From contig JAJDTI010000069.1 of the NCBI GenBank assembly GCA_022827245.1, positions 1 to 38,927 of the forward strand: 38,927 nucleotides of DNA. Direction: 5' to 3'. A model generated the notes under the pieces. It was given only the letters and a program-made list of their open reading frames with translations. It was not told the DNA's origin and did no database searches. This DNA is from Pseudomonadales bacterium. GTDB taxonomy: Bacteria; Pseudomonadota; Gammaproteobacteria; Pseudomonadales; Azotimanducaceae. Position 1 is the first letter of the stretch. Each line of letters opens with the position of its first letter. The position numbers and the translations under genes are program-made. Below, piece by piece: positions 35,182 through 38,927 of this stretch.

Positions 35182-35335
35182 GATTGGTATCCTCTTGCGA
35201 AGCAGCATCGGAGTCGGCGCGCGAGCACGCTGCCGCGCTCGTGAAGCGGCCATAGCCTAATCCATCCCGGGATATCGGAAGCCGGTGGGACGCGGTGACC
35301 GAGGATGGCGACGAACGCCGAAGGAGCACGACAGC

Positions 35336-36238
35336 ATGTCCGCACAGACGATCCAGACGCCCGACCAGCAGGCGCTGGCGCGCACGTTGGCCACCATCGA
35401 CCGGCTGGGCTTGAATCAGAACCTGATCGAACTCGACGCGCAGGGCTACACGATCGTTCGGGGCGTGCTGTCCGGGAACCAGGTCGAACGCGCGAAGAAA
35501 GCGATCCTGAAGCGGGTCGAAGCGCGCATCGGCAAGCCCGTCGATCCCGACAGGGCGACCGACGAGGACTTCCAGAGCCCCATGGGCACGAGCCTCGACA
35601 ACGTCGGCTACGTCCTGTACGACGACGAGGTGTTCGAGGAGATCCTGATGGCCGAGCAGCCGCTGGCCCTGGTCAGCTACCTCGTCGGCGAGAGCTGCCT
35701 GGTCTCCAGCATCAGCTGTTTCTTCAAGGGTCCTGGCCCGACGGGCGTGCTCCCGCTGCACGCCGACACGCTGGGACCGCAGCCGTTTCCGACCTACGCC
35801 CAGACGGCCAACATCAACTACGCGCTCACCCCGTATAGCCGCGAAGGGGGCGCGACCGCGATCGTGCCGGGCAGCCACAGGCGCGCGCGCCAGCCGTCGT
35901 TCTCGGAGATGGCGCTGAGCGGGGATCAGGCCAATCCCGAGGCCATACCGCTCGACATGGCGCCCGGGGACTGTGCGGTGTGGCACGGCCACACCTGGCA
36001 CGGGTCATACGAGCGGCAGATCCCGGGCATCCGGATGAACCTGGCCCACTACTTCGCGCGGCATCATGTCGCTGTTCAGGAGCGTCACCGGGGAGAAGTG
36101 CCCCCGGAAGTGCTGGAGCGCCGCGCGAACGATGAGCGCTTCCGCCGCCTGCTGGGCCTCGATCACCCTTACGGGTGGGGCGAGGAAGGACCCGATGCCG
36201 CGAAGATGATGCACACGCCGACGGGTTGGTACGACTAG
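35336..36238 (+). CDS. Phytanoyl-CoA dioxygenase-family protein
   Basis: 300 residues from the ATG at 35336, preceded by AAGGAG (35321-35326). The likely iron ligands are H142 and D144 (LHADTLG) and H222 (TWHGS); H217 lies close by. R233 (IPGIR) should bind 2-oxoglutarate, at the same spacing from the distal His as in the divergent gene. EGGATAIVPGSHRRARQP is the family strand. The two proteins share the fold but are clearly different in sequence, so they are not a recent duplication. Substrates are unknown. The 154-base region between the two starts shows no convincing promoter pair. The gene converges on the broken esterase gene. Confidence 0.9.
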   Translation: MSAQTIQTPDQQALARTLATIDRLGLNQNLIELDAQGYTIVRGVLSGNQVERAKKAILKRVEARIGKPVDPDRATDEDFQSPMGTSLDNVGYVLYDDEVFEEILMAEQPLALVSYLVGESCLVSSISCFFKGPGPTGVLPLHADTLGPQPFPTYAQTANINYALTPYSREGGATAIVPGSHRRARQPSFSEMALSGDQANPEAIPLDMAPGDCAVWHGHTWHGSYERQIPGIRMNLAHYFARHHVAVQERHRGEVPPEVLERRANDERFRRLLGLDHPYGWGEEGPDAAKMMHTPTGWYD

Positions 36239-36264
36239 ATCACGTCCACGCGTGAATTCGAGGC

Positions 36265-36285
36265 GGGACGGGACGAGCCCGTCCC
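36265..36285. terminator. Hairpin between convergent genes
   Basis: GGGACGGG (36265-36272) pairs perfectly with CCCGTCCC (36278-36285) around ACGAG. It sits between the PhyH stop at 36238 and the esterase stop at 36286, touching the latter. No T-run follows on either strand. It is likely to end transcription from one or both sides. Confidence 0.5.
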
Positions 36286-37757
36286 CTACGGGCTCTCCCA
36301 GCGGGCTCTCTGTTGCGTGTCCAGGGAAGCGTCCGCGATGTAGGACGCTCGATCGAGCACCAGGGATTGGCGCTCGTCGGCGCGGTAGACCGGCCACTCC
36401 GGTAGCCCGCCGCCATTCGGGTTCCCAGTCCTCGCGAACGCGAGCACGGTGTCGGACCATTTCCGGGCGAGTTCCGCGACCGCCGGATCGTTGCCGTCGT
36501 GCATGACGATGCCGGGGAGGTCGGGGCGGCTGAAGGAGTTGAAGGTGAACGCGATCTCGGAGGCATGCGTGGCCCCGAGGGAACCTTCCCTGATGGTGGT
36601 GGGCACGTCGAAACGGTACAGCCATCCGCAGTCGTTGGCGGCGGTGGCCGCCGCCGCGGCCGTGATGGAGGCACGGCGGAACATGTCGTTCCAGACGTGC
36701 TCGAAGCGTCGGGTGGCGGACGCGTCCGGATAGGCGGTCCGCAGGCGTTCGAGGTACGCGGTCGGGTCGGCGCCATCGAGGGCCATGGCCGCGATCATGG
36801 GGGTGATCGCCTCGTGACCCTCTTCGGGCACGGCCAGGGACAGCAGCGTGCCCTCGTTCGCGTTGGAACCGGCGATGTAGGGTACGCAACGCGCGCCGTG
36901 CTCCGCGATTGCCTGCGTGGTGGGGCGCGTGACGATCGTCCCGTCGACGACGGCGCCGAACGGCAGGGCGCTGGCCATCTGGACGTTGAGGAGTTCCTCG
37001 CCATCAAGGGAGGCCAGCTTGTCCAGCAGGCCGTCGGTGCCGACACCGAGGTGCTCCGCCAGGGACGTCGCGATCGGAATCGGCGGCGTCGTGGCCATGG
37101 TGCCGGAGTGGGCGATCGCCCTGTGATAAAGGCCGTCGGCCGAGGGTGCCGCGATGAGGCAGTTCACCGAAGCGCCGCCGGCGGACTCGCCAAAGATGGT
37201 CACGTTGCCCGGGTCACCGCCGAAGTCGCCGATGTTCTCCGCTACCCACCTGAGCGCGAGCACCTGGTCTCCGATTCCGTTGGACGCGGAGCCCCGGTAG
37301 TCGTCGCCGTAGGCGGAGAGGTCGAGAAAGCCGGGAAACCCCAGCCGATAGTTGATGGTGACCACCACGACATCGCCCTGGGCGGCCAGTGCGGTGCCGT
37401 TGTAGTCGTAGCCGGAACCGGAGCCGAAGGCGCCGCCGTGAATCCAGAACAGGACCGGCCGCCGGCCGTCGTCGCACCCCGGCGTGTAGATGTTCAGGAA
37501 CAGGCAGTCTTCCGCGCGCGAGTACTCGACCGGGTCGCGCTCGAGGAGCTCGGTGAAGATGCCCTCCGGTTGCGGTTGCCAGGAACGGTGGCGGATCTTC
37601 GTCGCGTCATAGGTCCCTGCCAGGGCCCCGCCATCCGCGCCGCCTTGAAGCGGAGGTCTCCGATGGGGGCCTGTCCGTAGCGGATCCCCCGGAAGACCCG
37701 GATGTCGCCGTCGGCGACGCCTTCGATCGCGCCGCGGCGCGTGTTGACCTTGGTCAT
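36286..37757 (-). pseudogene. Type B carboxylesterase, broken by a one-base frameshift
   Basis: An alpha/beta-hydrolase of the carboxylesterase/para-nitrobenzyl esterase type. The N-terminus starts with the ATG at 37757 (TKVNTRRGAIEGVADGDIRVFRGIRYGQAPIGDLRFKA, split over residues 2-40) and reaches PWQG. The rest, from TYDATKIRHRS onward, is in another frame. One missing G in the GGG at 37615-37617 explains the break. Downstream the protein is intact: HGGAF oxyanion site, nucleophile serine in FGESAGG, acid residue in NANEGTL and histidine in THASEIAF. Total length would be about 490 residues. It could be a real pseudogene, a recent mutation, or an error in a homopolymer. The substrate is unknown. 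Confidence 0.85.
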
Positions 37758-37842
37758 GGTGAGTCTGCTCCCGATACTGCAACTGCTCGGACGCCGCGCG
37801 GCTGGCGCGGGCGACCATGGAGGAGGCGCTTGTCGGCTGGGG

Positions 37843-38388
37843 TCAGCGGCCGCGGATTCCGCGCCGCCCCTTCCAGCGATTGGCGTTGCCGTTCACCGGA
37901 GCCGCGCTGTCTGGTGATTCTGCCGCCGGCGAGGCCGGCCCCGGTGCGGTGGCGGATCCCGGCCGCTTGGCGGGCCGCCGCGTGCCTTCCTGGACCCGGC
38001 GCAGGGTACGGCGCATGGCCACCCAGCCGAGGCCCAGGTTCGCGGTCCTGTCCGTGATCAGCATGAGCACGGTCTGCTCGTTGCCGGGCACGATGGACAT
38101 GAAGTGGTAGCTGTCCTCCGTCGTGGTCTGGATCTCCTCGACGAAACCCGTGTCCCCGGAAGGCCCGGCGGCCTTCCCGCCCATCGCCGACTCGAGCTGG
38201 TGATTTACCTCGCCCCGGAAGTACTCGGCGCCCGCGGCCGAGAGGATCTCCATGGCGCCGCTGTCGACGAGCGTGTCCGAGGTGACCTTCATCGCAAGAG
38301 GCAACCCCGTTCCGAGATCGACCAGCGCGCAGCCGAGGGCGCCGTCGACGTCTTCCATAATCTCTTCGCAGATGTCCTGCAGTCTCAT
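37843..38388 (-). CDS. Roadblock/LC7-domain protein
   Basis: 181 residues from the ATG at 38388, with AGGAGG (38398-38403) nine bases upstream. Residues 1 to about 125 form a Roadblock/LC7 fold (CALVDLGTGLPLAMKV, YHFMSIVPGNEQTVLMLITDRTANLGLG). In bacteria such proteins, like MglB, often act with small Ras-like GTPases in polarity or signalling. No MglA-like GTPase is in the window. The C-terminal 50 residues are Pro-, Ala- and Arg-rich and probably disordered. It lies between the ammonium transporter gene (52 bases upstream) and the esterase on the same strand. No function is assigned. Confidence 0.8.
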   Translation of the reverse strand: MRLQDICEEIMEDVDGALGCALVDLGTGLPLAMKVTSDTLVDSGAMEILSAAGAEYFRGEVNHQLESAMGGKAAGPSGDTGFVEEIQTTTEDSYHFMSIVPGNEQTVLMLITDRTANLGLGWVAMRRTLRRVQEGTRRPAKRPGSATAPGPASPAAESPDSAAPVNGNANRWKGRRGIRGR

Positions 38389-38440
38389 TGGGCATGACCT
38401 CCTGTCGACCGTGGAAACGCCGCTGCGGGTCCGGGTGATT

Positions 38441-38927
38441 TCACAGGTCGGCCCCGATGGCTTCGCCGTGCTGGCTGTAGTCGAGGCCCTCGACCTCCTG
38501 TTCGGGGGTCACGCGCAGGGTCGTGAACAGGCGGATGAGGTACAGGATCACCACCGTGCCGAAGGCGCTCCAGGCGGCCACCGCCAGCACCCCCTCGAGC
38601 TGGATCCACACCTGCCAGAAGTTGCCGTCCACCGCCCCAGGCGCGTTGCCGATCTCCTCCAGCGCGAACACCCCCGTCAGCACCGCGCCGAGCAGGCCCC
38701 CCACGCCGTGGATGCCGAACACGTCCAGCGCGTCGTCGTAGCCCAGGCTGTACTTCAGCCACGCGCACGCCCAGCAGCAACTGAAACCGGCGATCACGCC
38801 GATCGCGATCGCCCCCGCCGGCGACACGTAGCCAGCCGCCGGCGTCACCGCCACCAGCCCCGCCACCGCACCCGACACCAGCCCCACCACGCTCGGCTTC
38901 TTCAACACGGACCACTCGTAGATCATC
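38441..38927 (-). CDS. amt: Ammonium transporter, C-terminal part (5' end outside window)
   Basis: The last 161 residues or so of an Amt/AmtB channel; the frame is open to the right edge, so the methionine near 38926 is internal. Family features are SGAVAGLVAVTPAAGYV, the membrane helices around it, and DVFGIHGVGGLLGAVLTGVFA, which holds the second histidine of the conduction-pore pair (E. coli AmtB H318). The cytoplasmic C-terminus (TPEQEVEGLDYSQHGEAIG) is the usual regulatory tail that PII proteins contact. It ends 52 bases before the Roadblock gene. Whether glnK precedes it cannot be seen. Confidence 0.95.
   Translation of the reverse strand, partial: MIYEWSVLKKPSVVGLVSGAVAGLVAVTPAAGYVSPAGAIAIGVIAGFSCCWACAWLKYSLGYDDALDVFGIHGVGGLLGAVLTGVFALEEIGNAPGAVDGNFWQVWIQLEGVLAVAAWSAFGTVVILYLIRLFTTLRVTPEQEVEGLDYSQHGEAIGADL

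Noticed and set aside
35182..35335. Clear promoter pair between the two PhyH genes
   Set aside because: A few weak -10-like hexamers exist on both strands, but none has a matching -35 at a normal distance.

Overview
This is a chromosomal window from a high-GC Gram-negative bacterium, most likely an uncultured or marine gammaproteobacterium. The support is the pepA-holC-valS operon divergent from lptF-lptG (the gammaproteobacterial arrangement), a skp-lpxD-fabZ-lpxA lipid A block, frequent GTG starts, 4-base ATGA/GTGA overlaps and GC-rich intergenic hairpins. No rRNA, tRNA, CRISPR array or complete mobile element was seen.

Layout. (1) 1-4038, minus strand: pepA, holC and valS (valS runs off the left edge). 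(2) 4128-6262: lptF-lptG, the membrane half of the LPS export ABC transporter. (3) 6287-16544: a promoter-like site and leader hairpin, then a seven-gene MoxR/Bat-type operon: AAA+ ATPase, DUF58 protein, lipoprotein with a BatD-like domain, two von Willebrand A proteins, a very large TPR/coiled-coil protein, and a BatD protein fused to a BatE-like TPR-SH3 module. Nearly every junction overlaps, so this looks like one membrane-attached complex. (4) 16551-18337: two D-threonine-aldolase-like genes in tandem, the first a shortened copy without the active-site lysine. (5) 18338-18648: a gap with a 25-bp-period direct repeat that looks like an insertion-sequence end. (6) 18649-22071: a single-chain biotin-dependent acyl-CoA carboxylase. 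(7) 22174-24995: skp-lpxD-fabZ-lpxA, without bamA upstream or lpxB downstream.

(8) 24996-28619: an accessory island between two hairpins. It holds an AbiEi/AbiEii-type toxin-antitoxin pair with its own promoter and palindrome, then two divergent DNA-binding-type genes. These share a 93-bp intergenic region carrying two perfect and one degenerate copy of a GTGG-N8-CCAC palindrome, a layout resembling a phage-type switch. (9) 28620-34248: a TPR lipoprotein with four C-terminal SPOR domains, divergent from cpaF-tadB-tadC of a Tad-type pilus or secretion system; a 14-bp tandem repeat lies just before cpaF. (10) 34291-36238: two divergent phytanoyl-CoA-dioxygenase-family genes. (11) 36286-38927, minus strand: a carboxylesterase broken by a one-base frameshift, an orphan Roadblock/LC7 protein, and the 3' end of an ammonium transporter gene.

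Much of the window serves the cell envelope: LPS export, lipid A synthesis, the periplasmic chaperone Skp, fatty-acid dehydration, acyl-CoA carboxylation, the Bat complex, SPOR domains and a Tad machine. The most distinctive items are the divergent regulator pair with matching operators, the TPR-4xSPOR lipoprotein beside the Tad genes, the degenerate aldolase paralogue, and the BatD-BatE fusion with a retained internal signal-peptide-like segment. All calls come from reading the sequence; no database search was run.
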